64,000 nt of DNA from CBDEGU01 sp965238045. GTDB lineage: Bacteria > Acidobacteriota > Terriglobia > Bryobacterales > UBA6623. Position numbers and translations under genes: made by a program. The stretch spans positions 28,041-92,040 of the forward strand of contig CBDEGU010000006.1 of NCBI GenBank assembly GCA_965238045.1, read 5' to 3'. The number at the start of each line of letters is the position of its first letter. Position 1 is the first letter of the stretch. The notes under the pieces were generated by a model that saw only the letters and a list, made by a program, of their open reading frames with translations, searched no databases and had not been told where the DNA came from. Below are positions 1-8,456 of the stretch, one piece after another.

Positions 1-369
1 CACTCGGCGACGCGTCTCGACGGCTGGACCGAGAGCGAAGGCCATCGCTGCGTGCGTTTGAGGGTCGCCTACCACAGCGACGCGGCCGAGCTGGCGAAAT
101 TCGCCGGCGAGAGCGTCGTGAGCGCCGCCGACAGTACCGCCGAGAGCACCGCCGGCAGCACCGCGCCCGATCCGGCGGCGGTTCCCCGGCCCGCCTCGTC
201 ACTCACGATCGTCGGCGAGGGGGAGCGAGTGATCGATCCCGCCACGATGATTATCTACTCGGAAAAAATCGTGCGAACCTTGACCATGGAGGCCGAGCTT
301 CCGGGCAAGGGCCTGACCGCGATCAAGGTGGTTGAGACCCGCGAATATTCCACCGCGAAAGCTCAATAG
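1..369 (+). CDS. hypothetical protein, C-terminal part only
   Basis: The reading frame is open from the first base of the window, so this is the 3' end of a gene that starts upstream; the GTG at 52 is only an internal codon. About 122 residues are visible. They hold an Ala/Ser/Thr-rich linker (ADSTAESTAGSTAPD) followed by a segment of alternating hydrophobic residues that looks beta-rich (SLTIVGEGERVIDPATMIIY). I do not recognise a family. It converges on the D-aminoacylase gene with only 5 bp between the two stop codons. The coding frame is credible because codon use is GC-rich throughout and the stop lies just before the neighbour. Confidence 0.6.
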   Translation, partial: HSATRLDGWTESEGHRCVRLRVAYHSDAAELAKFAGESVVSAADSTAESTAGSTAPDPAAVPRPASSLTIVGEGERVIDPATMIIYSEKIVRTLTMEAELPGKGLTAIKVVETREYSTAKAQ

Positions 370-374
370 CCGCC

Positions 375-2084
375 TCACTTTCGGCGAATCACCACACCGG
401 GCAGCGCGCCGGTGGGCTCGCCGTTTCCGGCCACCGCCACGCCATTGACCAGCACGAAGTCCACACCTTCGGAATACTGATGCGGCTTGAAGAACGTCGC
501 CCGGTCCCGCACCTTGTCTGGATCGAGAATGACCACATCGGCCCAAAAACCTTCCAGGAGCAGACCCCGGTCGAGAATGCCCATGATCTTCGCCGGCAAC
601 GATGTCGACGAACGAATGGCGTGTTCCAGGGAAATCGCATTGCCTTCGATAGCATAGCGATGAATTTTCCGGGGGTAGGAGCCGTAGAAGCGGGCATGCA
701 CGGGACCGTCGCCGGGAAGCGTCACCGCCGCGTCGGTCGAGGTCGCCATCCAGGATTGCGCCATCAGCAGTTTCAAGTCTTCTTCCCACACCGAAAAACC
801 TCGCAGCCTGGCGCCGCCGTGACGATCGCGGTAGCCTTCGTACTGCATCTCAAGCGCCATCTCAACCGCGCCGATGCCGCGCGCCGCGGCCAAATCCCCG
901 AGGCTGCGGCCAATGAACGAGTTGTCGGGGTGATCGAAAACCACGATATTCTCAGCGCCCCCGCGGCGCGACATTTCATAGGCGATGTCACGGCGCACCT
1001 TCCCGGCTTCGGCCGCATCCTCCATCGTGCGCCGCAGCGCCGCTCCGTAGTCGGCGTCCTTCGCTTCCTCGCCCTCGGCCAGCGGATCGATCCCTACCGC
1101 CCAACCGGGAATCAGCACCATCGTGCCGTCGCCGCCGGTCGAATGATAGGGATATTGATCGGCCCAGACGTCGACGCCCTGGTTTCTCGCGTGGCCAATG
1201 AGCCGGATCGCTGCTCCGGCCGTCCCCCAGTAGTGGGCGCCCATGGCTTTCAAGTGCGAGCAAACCACCCGCGCGCCGGTCGCCTTGCCGATCTCGATCG
1301 TTTCCTGAATGGCGTCGAGCATGGTCGGCAATCCGTTCTCATGCTGGCTCGCCAAGAACCAGTCGGGCTCGGTCGACTCACTGCGCTGATGCGCGATGTA
1401 CACTCCGTGAAATGGAACGATCGCTTCGGTCAGGGCGATGAGCTCCGCCGTCGTGCTCCAGATGCCGGGGACGTATTCCAGACCGGCGGTCATACCCCAT
1501 GCTCCGGCCTGCATGCCCTCCCGCACCATCTGCCGCATCTGGCGGATTTCGGCCGCCGTGGCTTCACGCTTGTAGTTTTCGCCCAGCGCAATCCGCCGAA
1601 TCCGGTTGTGTCCAACCATCAGCGCAACGTTCGGCCCGGTGCCCAGGCGCTCGAGGTCCTCTCGCTGCTTCAAGATGGGCCACGCGCCGAAGCCGTCTGG
1701 ATTCACCACCACGGTGGTAATCCCCTGGGTCACGAGATTCGGCGCGGCCCGCCGGTTTGCTTCGCCCGAAGCCAGTCCCCGATCCGCATGAGAATGCAGG
1801 TCGATGAAACCGGGGACGACGAGCTTGCCCTCGGCCTCGATTACGCGGACGGCGGTCGCTTCGCCGAGTGGTCCCACGGCGGCGATTCTGCCGTCCCGAA
1901 TGCCGACATCGGCCGGAATCCAGGGATTGCCCGTGCCGTCGAGAACGCGCCCGCCCCGGATGAGCAAGTCGAACGGCTGCTGAGCCCAGGCCCGTCCCGC
2001 CAAGCCCTGAGCCGTCAAACAGACCACCGCACCCGCGCTCAGCAGAACAAGGCGGCGAACAATCACTTGCCAAGCCGATCTCAT
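375..2084 (-). CDS. N-acyl-D-amino-acid deacylase (D-aminoacylase family amidohydrolase)
   Basis: Secreted metal-dependent amidohydrolase that probably removes acyl groups from N-acyl-D-amino acids. After a signal peptide (a basic start, then LVLLSAGAVVCLTAQGLAG) comes the family opening DLLIRGGRVLDGTGNPW, the metal-binding HSHAD motif (HxH) in GFIDLHSHADRG, and later conserved His/Asp segments (VVCSHLKAMG, DQYPYHSTGGDG, MATSTDAA). The ATG at 2084 is preferred to the one at 2108. It has a GGGGAC Shine-Dalgarno about 8 bases upstream and starts directly at the signal peptide, whereas the ATG at 2108 lies inside the end of a dispersed repeat. Length (569 aa) suits the family. Exact substrate is inferred from family only. 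Confidence 0.88.
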   Translation of the reverse strand: MRSAWQVIVRRLVLLSAGAVVCLTAQGLAGRAWAQQPFDLLIRGGRVLDGTGNPWIPADVGIRDGRIAAVGPLGEATAVRVIEAEGKLVVPGFIDLHSHADRGLASGEANRRAAPNLVTQGITTVVVNPDGFGAWPILKQREDLERLGTGPNVALMVGHNRIRRIALGENYKREATAAEIRQMRQMVREGMQAGAWGMTAGLEYVPGIWSTTAELIALTEAIVPFHGVYIAHQRSESTEPDWFLASQHENGLPTMLDAIQETIEIGKATGARVVCSHLKAMGAHYWGTAGAAIRLIGHARNQGVDVWADQYPYHSTGGDGTMVLIPGWAVGIDPLAEGEEAKDADYGAALRRTMEDAAEAGKVRRDIAYEMSRRGGAENIVVFDHPDNSFIGRSLGDLAAARGIGAVEMALEMQYEGYRDRHGGARLRGFSVWEEDLKLLMAQSWMATSTDAAVTLPGDGPVHARFYGSYPRKIHRYAIEGNAISLEHAIRSSTSLPAKIMGILDRGLLLEGFWADVVILDPDKVRDRATFFKPHQYSEGVDFVLVNGVAVAGNGEPTGALPGVVIRRK

Positions 2085-2097
2085 ATTTGTCCGTCCC

Positions 2098-2281
2098 CTA
2101 GCCCGCATTTCTCATCACGTGGCGAAGCGAAGTGCGTGAGAGGCCCGTCAGTACGAGGCGCGCGCCGCTTGACGAGCGCAGGCGTACGTGGCAGTACGTT
2201 GAGCACGGCGAGCAAGCGCAACGAAGTAATGGCGGGCCTCTCATGTGCTTCGGTCGTCCAGTGGTGAGAAATGCGGGCTAG
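2098..2281. repeat. ~180 bp palindromic dispersed repeat, copy 1
   Basis: Begins CTAGCCCGCATTTCTCA and ends with the inverse (TGAGAAATGCGGGCTAG), so both ends carry CTAG. The terminal inverted repeats are roughly 45 bases and imperfect. The interior has a second inverted repeat (CGCTTGACGAGCGCAGGCGTAC against GTACGTTGAGCACGGCGAGC), so the whole unit can fold into one long hairpin. Two further copies lie at 6629-6810 and, inverted, at 46248-46426. It encodes no protein and fills the gap between the D-aminoacylase and rarA genes. Confidence 0.9.
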
Positions 2282-2305
2282 CAGCCCGACTTCTACCACC
2301 GGCTG

Positions 2306-3631
2306 CTACCCCCGGCGTTTCTCCTTCCCCCGCCGCAGCTCTTCCAGCCGCTCGCCGATTCGTTTTTCAATGCCCCGGTCGGTGGGATGGTAGTAGCGCC
2401 GCCCGGCCAGCGAAGCGGGCAAGCATTCCATGTCGGTGATGGCGCCTTCTTGCTGGTGGGCGTGCTGGTAGCCTTTGCCGTAGCCCCACTCTTTCATCGA
2501 ACGGGTCGCGGCGTTGCGCAACTGCATGGGCACTGGCTCGGCGGCTGTGCGTTCGGCGTCCTTCTTGACTTGATTGAGGGCTTGGTAGACTGCGTCCGAC
2601 TTCGGCGCGATGGCCAGATAGACGGCGGCTTGCGCCAGCGCGAGATCGCCTTCGGGCTCGCCGAGCAGCCGGAAGGCCTCGACGGCGGCGAGGGCTTGCT
2701 CCAGAGCACGCGGGTCGGCCAGACCAATGTCTTCCGACGCCATGCGGACCAGCCGGCGGCCGATATAGAGGCGGTCCTCGCCTGCTTCGAGCATGCGTCC
2801 GAGCCAGTAGAGCGCCGCGTCCGGGTCGCTCGAGCGCACCGACTTGTGCAGCGCGGATATGACGTTGAAATGCTCCTCGCCGCTCTTGTCGTGGCGCGGT
2901 ATCTTGCGCTCGAGAACGGCCGAGAGGAGATCTTCGGTAACCGCGTTTCCTTGCGCCGAGAGGACTGCGGTCTCCAGGGTCTGAAGCGCCGCGCGCGCGT
3001 CGCCGCCGGAAAACAGCGCCATGCGTCGCAGCAAGTCATTCGGGACCGGGACGCCGGCGCCGCCGAGTCCGTGTTGCTGGTCGTCGAGCGCGCGGCGCAG
3101 GATGCGCAGCATTTCCTCGGGCGTGAGCGGGCGCAAGATGTGGACCTGGCAGCGCGAGAGCAGAGCCGAGATCACTTCAAAGGACGGATTTTCCGTCGTG
3201 GCCCCAATCAGCGTCACGTCGCCCTGCTCGACATAGGGCAGGAAAGCGTCTTGCTGCGCTTTGTTGAAGCGATGAATTTCATCGACAAAAATAATGGTGC
3301 GCATCCCGCCGCGATGGGCGCGTTGGGCGGCGGCCATAACGGCCTTGACGTCCTTAATGCCGCTGAGCACGGCGCTGAAGGGCACGAATTGGCAGCGGGT
3401 CTTCCCTGCGATAATGCGCGCAAGTGTCGTCTTGCCGGTGCCCGGAGGACCCCACAGGATCATCGAGCCGAGACGGTCGGTCTCAATCGCGGTGCGCAGC
3501 GGTTTGCCGGGACCGAGCAGGTGCTCCTGCCCGACGAAATCGTCGAGGGTCTCTGGACGCAGGCGGTCGGCCACAGGCCTGTCGGCACCGGCATCTTTCC
3601 GGTTGGGCTCGATGGACTCGAACAGACTCAT
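2306..3631 (-). CDS. rarA: replication-associated recombination protein A (RarA/MgsA AAA+ ATPase)
   Basis: Clamp-loader-like AAA+ ATPase of 441 aa acting at stalled replication forks (role known for the family). Walker A is WGPPGTGKTTL (about residues 60-70) and Walker B is TIIFVDEIHRFNKAQQDAF (DE at 117-118). The family opening ADRLRPETLDDFVGQEHLLG is complete, and the C-terminal tetramerisation region with MKEWGYGKGYQHAHQQEGA is present. The start overlaps the stop of the upstream SpoU-type methyltransferase gene by four bases (ATGA), so the two are translationally coupled. Length is normal. Confidence 0.96.
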   Translation of the reverse strand: MSLFESIEPNRKDAGADRPVADRLRPETLDDFVGQEHLLGPGKPLRTAIETDRLGSMILWGPPGTGKTTLARIIAGKTRCQFVPFSAVLSGIKDVKAVMAAAQRAHRGGMRTIIFVDEIHRFNKAQQDAFLPYVEQGDVTLIGATTENPSFEVISALLSRCQVHILRPLTPEEMLRILRRALDDQQHGLGGAGVPVPNDLLRRMALFSGGDARAALQTLETAVLSAQGNAVTEDLLSAVLERKIPRHDKSGEEHFNVISALHKSVRSSDPDAALYWLGRMLEAGEDRLYIGRRLVRMASEDIGLADPRALEQALAAVEAFRLLGEPEGDLALAQAAVYLAIAPKSDAVYQALNQVKKDAERTAAEPVPMQLRNAATRSMKEWGYGKGYQHAHQQEGAITDMECLPASLAGRRYYHPTDRGIEKRIGERLEELRRGKEKRRG

Positions 3632-4461
3632 CGGCCCGCTCTCCCGCTCGCCTTCCGTGAATTTCCATCGCGCGTCCCGCGCTGCCGTGATGCCTCATAG
3701 AGCATAATGGCGGCCGCGGCGGACACGTTCAGCGACTCGACCCCGCCGGTAGCAATCCGCAACGGACGGGAAGCGCTGGTCAGAGCGGCGCTCACGCCGC
3801 GCGATTCCGACCCGAAAACCAGCATACTGGGCTGGCTAAGGTCAGTGCTTCGCGGGTCGTCCCCCGCCGCCGGCGAGGCGGAAAAGATGGCCACTCGCCG
3901 TTGCCGGCACTCGGCGGCGCAAGTCTCGGCGTCGATGCCGGCAAGAAAAGGCAGACGGAAGAGCGAGCCCGCCGAGGCGCGCAAGGTTTTCGGATTGGCC
4001 GGGCTGACGGTTCCCTTGAGATAGACGATGCCGGTCGCTCCCAGCGCCTCGGCGCTGCGGGTCATCGTGCCGGCGTTGCCCGGATCCCGCACCCCGTCGA
4101 GCACGACGACCAGGGCCGGGGGGCGGAACAGCTCGTCCATCCGCCAGAGGGGCGGTTCGACGATCGTCAGCACGCCCTGGCTGGTTTCGGTGCTGGCCAG
4201 ACCGGCGAACAGGTCGGGCGCGACGATCTTGACCGGCGGCGGCGAGCGGCCCTCGAAGCGCTCCCGCAACGCCGGCCAGGCGGGTTCGGAACAAATCACC
4301 GCGCGTATGCCAACACCGCTGCGAAGCGCTTCGTCAAGCAAGTGAACCGATTCGGCGACCCAGCCGCCGCCAGGCATGGCGCCGCCGCTGGCGACGGCCC
4401 GGCGAATCTGCTTCAGCAAGGGGTTCGCCGCGCTGCTGAGGGGCTGAGCCGTGATGCTCAC
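3628..4461 (-). CDS. TrmH/SpoU family RNA 2'-O-methyltransferase
   Basis: SAM-dependent ribose methyltransferase with a trefoil-knot (SPOUT) fold. The three SpoU motifs are visible: VVLDGVRDPGNAGTMTRSAEA (from about 119, conserved Asn 129), LVFGSESRGVS (214-224) and SLNVSAAAAIMLYEASR (243-259). An N-terminal substrate-binding extension (about 1-100) suggests the rRNA 23S-type TrmH/RlmB-like group; the target nucleotide cannot be told from sequence. First gene of a two-gene unit with rarA (ATGA overlap). Immediately upstream is a 14-bp tandem duplication. Confidence 0.93.
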   Translation of the reverse strand: MSITAQPLSSAANPLLKQIRRAVASGGAMPGGGWVAESVHLLDEALRSGVGIRAVICSEPAWPALRERFEGRSPPPVKIVAPDLFAGLASTETSQGVLTIVEPPLWRMDELFRPPALVVVLDGVRDPGNAGTMTRSAEALGATGIVYLKGTVSPANPKTLRASAGSLFRLPFLAGIDAETCAAECRQRRVAIFSASPAAGDDPRSTDLSQPSMLVFGSESRGVSAALTSASRPLRIATGGVESLNVSAAAAIMLYEASRQRGTRDGNSRKASGRAGR

Positions 4462-4466
4462 AACGC

Positions 4467-4494
4467 CATCCTATCAGGGCCATCCTATCAGGGC
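4467..4494. repeat. 14-bp perfect tandem duplication
   Basis: CATCCTATCAGGGC occurs twice in direct succession, between the start of the SpoU methyltransferase gene and the 3' end of the alkaline-phosphatase-family gene. It lies in the 5' leader of the methyltransferase-rarA transcript. No function is evident. Confidence 0.85.
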
Positions 4495-4562
4495 TCGGGC
4501 CCTGCGGCGGCCCGCCCCGCCCCTCGCCATCGGATCGATCGATCCGCCGCTGACTGACACTA

Positions 4563-6218
4563 CTAGCGCAGAACTTCGTAGAGGACACCGGTGTCGGGTT
4601 CCAGCGGCATGTCCAGGCCCGCTAGCTTGCCTAGGGTTGGCGCCAGGTCCTCGGGTCCCGCCGGGCGGTCGTACCGCCCTGGCCCGATCCCGGCTCCGAA
4701 CAGCAGCAGCGGGACGCGGCGATCGTAGTCGTAGGCCGAACCGTGTCCGGTGCTGCCCTGCGAGTGATTGACGTAGTGGTATTTCTTGATTCGTACGATC
4801 AGATGCTGGCTGCGCGGCCGGTAGAACGAGTTGCGATACAACGGCCAGTAAGGATCGTTGCTCGGCGCCAATCCAGCCAGGTCCGAGTGCAAGTAGACCT
4901 GCTCCACGTAACCGGTTTCGAGCAAGGCCCGGCGGCCTAGTTCTTCCGCCGCCGCGCGCGGGATCTTGAGCTCTTCCAGGCGCGCTAAGTCGAAAAAGAT
5001 ATTCGGCGGATCAAAGTAGGCGACCACCTTCCCGGCGCCCGGATAGCGCTCGTTCACGGCACGGTTGACCGCGTCGGGCAGCAGGGTTTTGGGGAATCGC
5101 TTCGCGGGCGTCCCCTGCTGTTGCAGATGCTCGACCAGCGGCAAAACGCCGTGATCCGCGGTGAGTCCGATCACGACCCGATCGAGTCCAACGCGGCGAT
5201 CGAGTTCGCGCAGAAAGCTTTCGAGCACTTCATCGAGCCGCAACACGGTATCGAGCGTCTCCTGACTAAACGGTCCATACACGTGGCCAACACGGTCCAC
5301 GCCGGCGAAACTGACCGCAAGCAAGTCCGTACTCTCGTCCGCTCCCAGACCATGGCCCTCGATCGCCGCCAGCACGGCTTGCAGTAAGACCTCGTCGCTG
5401 AAACCGGAATCGAACAGGTCGGCGTAAAATTTCCGGTCAGGCGGCTTGCTCCGCAAGCGGTGCGGAAAGGTGTTGCGCTCCCCAAAATTCTCACCCTCGA
5501 AGGCGTCTTGCCGGGCGTAGGTTTCGTAGATGTTGGCATCACTGCCCATCTCGGCATCCCTCCGCAGCCGGGTCCAGGTCTTGCCGGTGTACTGGTCGCT
5601 GAACTTCGTCTGGTTGAAGAGCGTCAGCCAGGCCGGAGGCTCCTTCATGTAATAGCTGCTGGTGACAAGACAGCCGCGATCGGTGGAGAGCCAATAGGCG
5701 GCATCGGCGGTTCGGCCGGTCAGCAGCATCGCCGAACGGTCCTTGAGCGCCACGCCGACGACCTGCGATTCCGGGTCCGCCTTCTTGAGCCAGTCGCCCA
5801 GCGTGGCCGCCATCAGAGACCGCGGAGAGGACGCCGCGCCCGGTCCGCCGATCGCCCGCTCGGCCGGGTCCGACACCGAGGTGATGCGCTTCTTCCGCCG
5901 CGGGTCGTAGCGGTAATTCGCGGTGATGCCGTTGCTCGACGGGTGCAGGCCGGTGCCAATGGCGGCGTGGCCCGGCGAGGTGAGCGTCATCGCGTGCCGG
6001 AACGCGGCAGCGGTGTATACCGCTCCTTGATCGAGCATGCGCCGCAAACCACCCCTAAGCAGGGGATCGAACTTCTCGAGCGACGCCGCGCCGAGCTGGT
6101 CGATCACCATCAGGACGATCAGCCGGGGACGGGGGCGAGACGCGCCGGGCTCGGAGAGAAGAACCAGCCAGGCGCACAGCGCAATCAGCAACAGACTCGC
6201 GGGAAACGATCGCTTCAT
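4563..6218 (-). CDS. alkaline phosphatase family protein (PafA-like nucleotide pyrophosphatase/phosphodiesterase fold)
   Basis: Exported phosphatase of 551 aa. A signal peptide (LLLIALCAWLVLLSEPGAS) is followed by the first metal ligand in LIVLMVIDQLG (Asp40). The nucleophile motif is HAMTLTSPGHAAIGTG (Thr80 the likely nucleophile). Further metal ligands are in FAGVDRVGHVYGP and GLTADHGVLPL, and a C-terminal GHGSAYDYDRRVPLLLFG His closes the site. The family hydrolyses phosphate mono- or diesters in the periplasm. The start codon overlaps the stop of the upstream DUF2007 gene (ATGA at 6215-6218), indicating coupling. Confidence 0.92.
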   Translation of the reverse strand: MKRSFPASLLLIALCAWLVLLSEPGASRPRPRLIVLMVIDQLGAASLEKFDPLLRGGLRRMLDQGAVYTAAAFRHAMTLTSPGHAAIGTGLHPSSNGITANYRYDPRRKKRITSVSDPAERAIGGPGAASSPRSLMAATLGDWLKKADPESQVVGVALKDRSAMLLTGRTADAAYWLSTDRGCLVTSSYYMKEPPAWLTLFNQTKFSDQYTGKTWTRLRRDAEMGSDANIYETYARQDAFEGENFGERNTFPHRLRSKPPDRKFYADLFDSGFSDEVLLQAVLAAIEGHGLGADESTDLLAVSFAGVDRVGHVYGPFSQETLDTVLRLDEVLESFLRELDRRVGLDRVVIGLTADHGVLPLVEHLQQQGTPAKRFPKTLLPDAVNRAVNERYPGAGKVVAYFDPPNIFFDLARLEELKIPRAAAEELGRRALLETGYVEQVYLHSDLAGLAPSNDPYWPLYRNSFYRPRSQHLIVRIKKYHYVNHSQGSTGHGSAYDYDRRVPLLLFGAGIGPGRYDRPAGPEDLAPTLGKLAGLDMPLEPDTGVLYEVLR

Positions 6219-6493
6219 TCGGGAAGTTCTTGCGCCTCGTCGCCCGAGTCACTGCCGGACTCGCCCGCGTCTCGGGCGCTCTCGATGATCGCCCGGGCCT
6301 CTTGCTCCTCGGAGTCCAAGACCTTGATCGAAACGAGGCCGACCGGCGCCTGGACGACATTCTCGCGCACGATCAGCGAACCGATGCCCGAGGATTCGAG
6401 CAGTCCGTGAATGGTCTCGGCCTCGATTTCCGCGGAAACGGTGCGCGAGGCGAAGACGGTGACCAGCTTATCTTGGGCGTGGTCGTCGAACAT
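6215..6493 (-). CDS. DUF2007 family protein (putative signal-transducing protein)
   Basis: Small protein of 92 aa with the DUF2007 pattern: LVTVFASRTVSAEIEAETIHG, then LLESSGIGSLIVRENV and GLVSIKVLDSEEQEARAIIE, followed by an acidic tail (SGSDSGDEAQELPE). The family is described as a putative prokaryotic signal-transducing domain of unknown ligand. A strong GAGGGGG ribosome-binding site sits about 6 bases before the ATG. It is the first gene of a coupled pair with the phosphatase. Confidence 0.85.
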   Translation of the reverse strand: MFDDHAQDKLVTVFASRTVSAEIEAETIHGLLESSGIGSLIVRENVVQAPVGLVSIKVLDSEEQEARAIIESARDAGESGSDSGDEAQELPE

Positions 6494-6628
6494 GGTGCCC
6501 CCTCTTCTTGCCTGTCCCCTCTCTTGTGTCGCTTCGTTTCGAGCTACTCGACCAGTATAGTCGTTCGCATCACGAGGCCCGGCTGACCGTCTCGGAAGCG
6601 AAAGATGGTGATTCCGCCGCGGGCTGCC

Positions 6629-6810
6629 AGCCCGCTTTTCTCACCACGTGGCGAAGCGAAGTGCGTGAGAGGCACGTCAGTACGAAGCGCGCGCCGCTTG
6701 ACGAGCGCAGGCGTACTTGATTGTACGTTGAGCACGGCGAGCAAGCGCAACGAAGTAATGGCGGGCCTATCATGTGCTTCGGTCGTCAGGTGGTGAGAAA
6801 TGCGGGCTAG
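6629..6810. repeat. ~180 bp palindromic dispersed repeat, copy 2
   Basis: Same orientation and about 95% the same as the copy at 2098-2281 by eye. Left end is AGCCCGCTTTTCTCACCACG, right end is GTGAGAAATGCGGGCTAG. The right end supplies the TAG stop codon (6807-6809 on the minus strand) of the adjacent nucleotidyltransferase gene, so the repeat begins exactly where that gene ends. The rest of the 6494-6806 gap contains nothing else I can identify. Confidence 0.9.
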
Positions 6811-8138
6811 TCCCCGGCGCGCCGGCCGTCGGGCGGGGCGAAATGCCGCCGCACGTAGTCCGCGGCTTCATCACGGGTGCTCAGGCTCTCTTCGAGCTGC
6901 GCGTCTTCGACCTCTGAGAGAATCCGCTGAAACGACGGACCGGGCTCGTAGCCCCATGAGATAAGATCGTCTCCGCTCAGCAGCCGGGGCGGGCGCAAGT
7001 GCTCGGCTGGCGTCTCGGCCAGCTTGCCGCGAACAAACTCGTAGCTGCCGAGCTTGCGATGGCTCGAAAGACAGTCGAGGCGGTGCAGCTCCATGTGCTC
7101 GTCGAACCGCGGCTGCCGCATGAAACGCTTCAGCGTACTTTGGCGCATCTGGGTCACGTGCATGAAGCGCATGTGGTTGCCGATCAAAGCCAGCACTTGT
7201 TCGGTTTCCGCGCTCGAATACCGCAACCGCGAGCAGACGTTTTCGGCAATGCGCATTCCTTCTTCGACATGTCCGTTGAAACGAATGCGGTCGCTCACGC
7301 GATAGGTCGGCGGCTTGCCAGCATCGTGCAGCAGGACGCCCAGCGCCAGGGTGAGGGACGGTGTTTTGAGGCTATCGAGCATCAGCAGCGTATGGGTCCA
7401 GACATCGCCTTCGGGGTGGAACTCCGGCGGCTGCTCGACGCCCTTCATGGCGGCGACCTCCGGCAGGATGGCGTCGAGCAGTCCTGTGTCGCTGAGCAGT
7501 TCGAGGCCGCGCCGGGCGGCCCCCTCGGTAAGAATCCGGTTTAGCTCGTCGCGGATGCGCTCGGCCGCGATCCCGGAGATCTCCGCCGCGTGCCGCTTCA
7601 GCGCCTCGAAGGTCTTCGGTTCGATCCGAAAGTTCAGCCTCGCCGCGAAACGCACGGCTCGAAGCATGCGCAATTTGTCCTCGCCGATCCGCTCGTCCGC
7701 ATCGCCGATGGCTCGAATCACGCCGGCCCGCAGATCGCGCTGCCCGCCAACGTAGTCGAGGCATTTCTCGGAAAACGGATCGTAGAGCAGGCCATTGATG
7801 GTGAAGTCGCGCCGCCGCACATCCTCCTCGGCGCTCGGCGTGAACGTTACGCTCGAAGGATGGCGGCCGTCTCGATAATCATGATCGCGGCGGAAGGCGG
7901 CCACTTCGACCTGAGCCTGATCCTCGCGAACCAGCACCACGCCGAACTGTGCACCGGCCAGATTTGCGCGCGGGTAGTGTTGAAGAACCTGTTCCGGCGC
8001 CGCGCCGGTCGCGACATCGAAATCCTTCGGCTCGCGTCCCAGCAGAAGATCGCGCACGCAGCCGCCGGCCCAATAGGCCTGATGGCCCCGCTGGCGCAGT
8101 TCCTTGACGATCTTGAGCGCAAGCTCCCGGCTGCTCAT
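6807..8138 (-). CDS. CCA tRNA nucleotidyltransferase / poly(A) polymerase family protein with HD domain
   Basis: Class II nucleotidyltransferase of 443 aa. Motif A is YWAGGCVRDLLLGREPKDFDVAT, with the catalytic DxD at 39/41. The RRDFTINGLLYD and RMLRAVRFAARLNF motifs of the tRNA-binding neck follow. The C-terminal half carries an HD phosphohydrolase motif (GVLLHDAGKPPTY). CCA-adding enzymes and poly(A) polymerases share these features and cannot be separated here by eye. The stop codon TAG is contributed by the terminal bases of the adjoining palindromic repeat, so the original C-terminus may have differed. A tRNA-Arg gene follows upstream on the same strand. Confidence 0.92.
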   Translation of the reverse strand: MSSRELALKIVKELRQRGHQAYWAGGCVRDLLLGREPKDFDVATGAAPEQVLQHYPRANLAGAQFGVVLVREDQAQVEVAAFRRDHDYRDGRHPSSVTFTPSAEEDVRRRDFTINGLLYDPFSEKCLDYVGGQRDLRAGVIRAIGDADERIGEDKLRMLRAVRFAARLNFRIEPKTFEALKRHAAEISGIAAERIRDELNRILTEGAARRGLELLSDTGLLDAILPEVAAMKGVEQPPEFHPEGDVWTHTLLMLDSLKTPSLTLALGVLLHDAGKPPTYRVSDRIRFNGHVEEGMRIAENVCSRLRYSSAETEQVLALIGNHMRFMHVTQMRQSTLKRFMRQPRFDEHMELHRLDCLSSHRKLGSYEFVRGKLAETPAEHLRPPRLLSGDDLISWGYEPGPSFQRILSEVEDAQLEESLSTRDEAADYVRRHFAPPDGRRAGD

Positions 8139-8250
8139 CCCGGCTCTTCATCCCGGCGCACCGGCCGTCGCCAGCCGGCGAGAATAGCGGACCCGGCGCC
8201 TCCACTGGCATGACCGGTCGCCCGCCTGCATCCCCCGGCCAAGAAAAGAA

Positions 8251-8327
8251 TGGCGGGCGTGGAGGGACTCGAACCCCCGACCTACTGGTTCGAAGCCAGG
8301 CGCTCTATCCAACTGAGCTACACGCCC
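8251..8327 (-). tRNA. tRNA-Arg (anticodon TCG)
   Basis: The minus strand reads GGGCGTGTAGCTCAGTTGGA, a standard D arm, then the anticodon loop CTTCGAA (anticodon TCG, plus-strand bases 8291-8293), a T arm GGGGGTTCGAGTCCC and acceptor CACGCCC pairing with GGGCGTG. Discriminator G and the CCA end are encoded (8251-8253), giving 77 nt in all. It decodes CGA/CGN arginine codons. Confidence 0.97.
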
Positions 8328-8456
8328 GTGGCTTCATTCTAGTGGGTTGGCCGCGCTGCTGTCTCGCCTGCCGCGTGCGCGCTGTGTGGTTGAGTTTACA
8401 GTCTCGGGCGTCGAAAAACGCTACAATTTAAAGTTCACGAGGGAAGGGTGGAGTGT

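Noticed and set aside
480..2267. 595-codon open frame on the plus strand
   Set aside because: Mirror frame of the D-aminoacylase gene; GC-rich codon structure keeps the antisense frame open, and no family motif appears.
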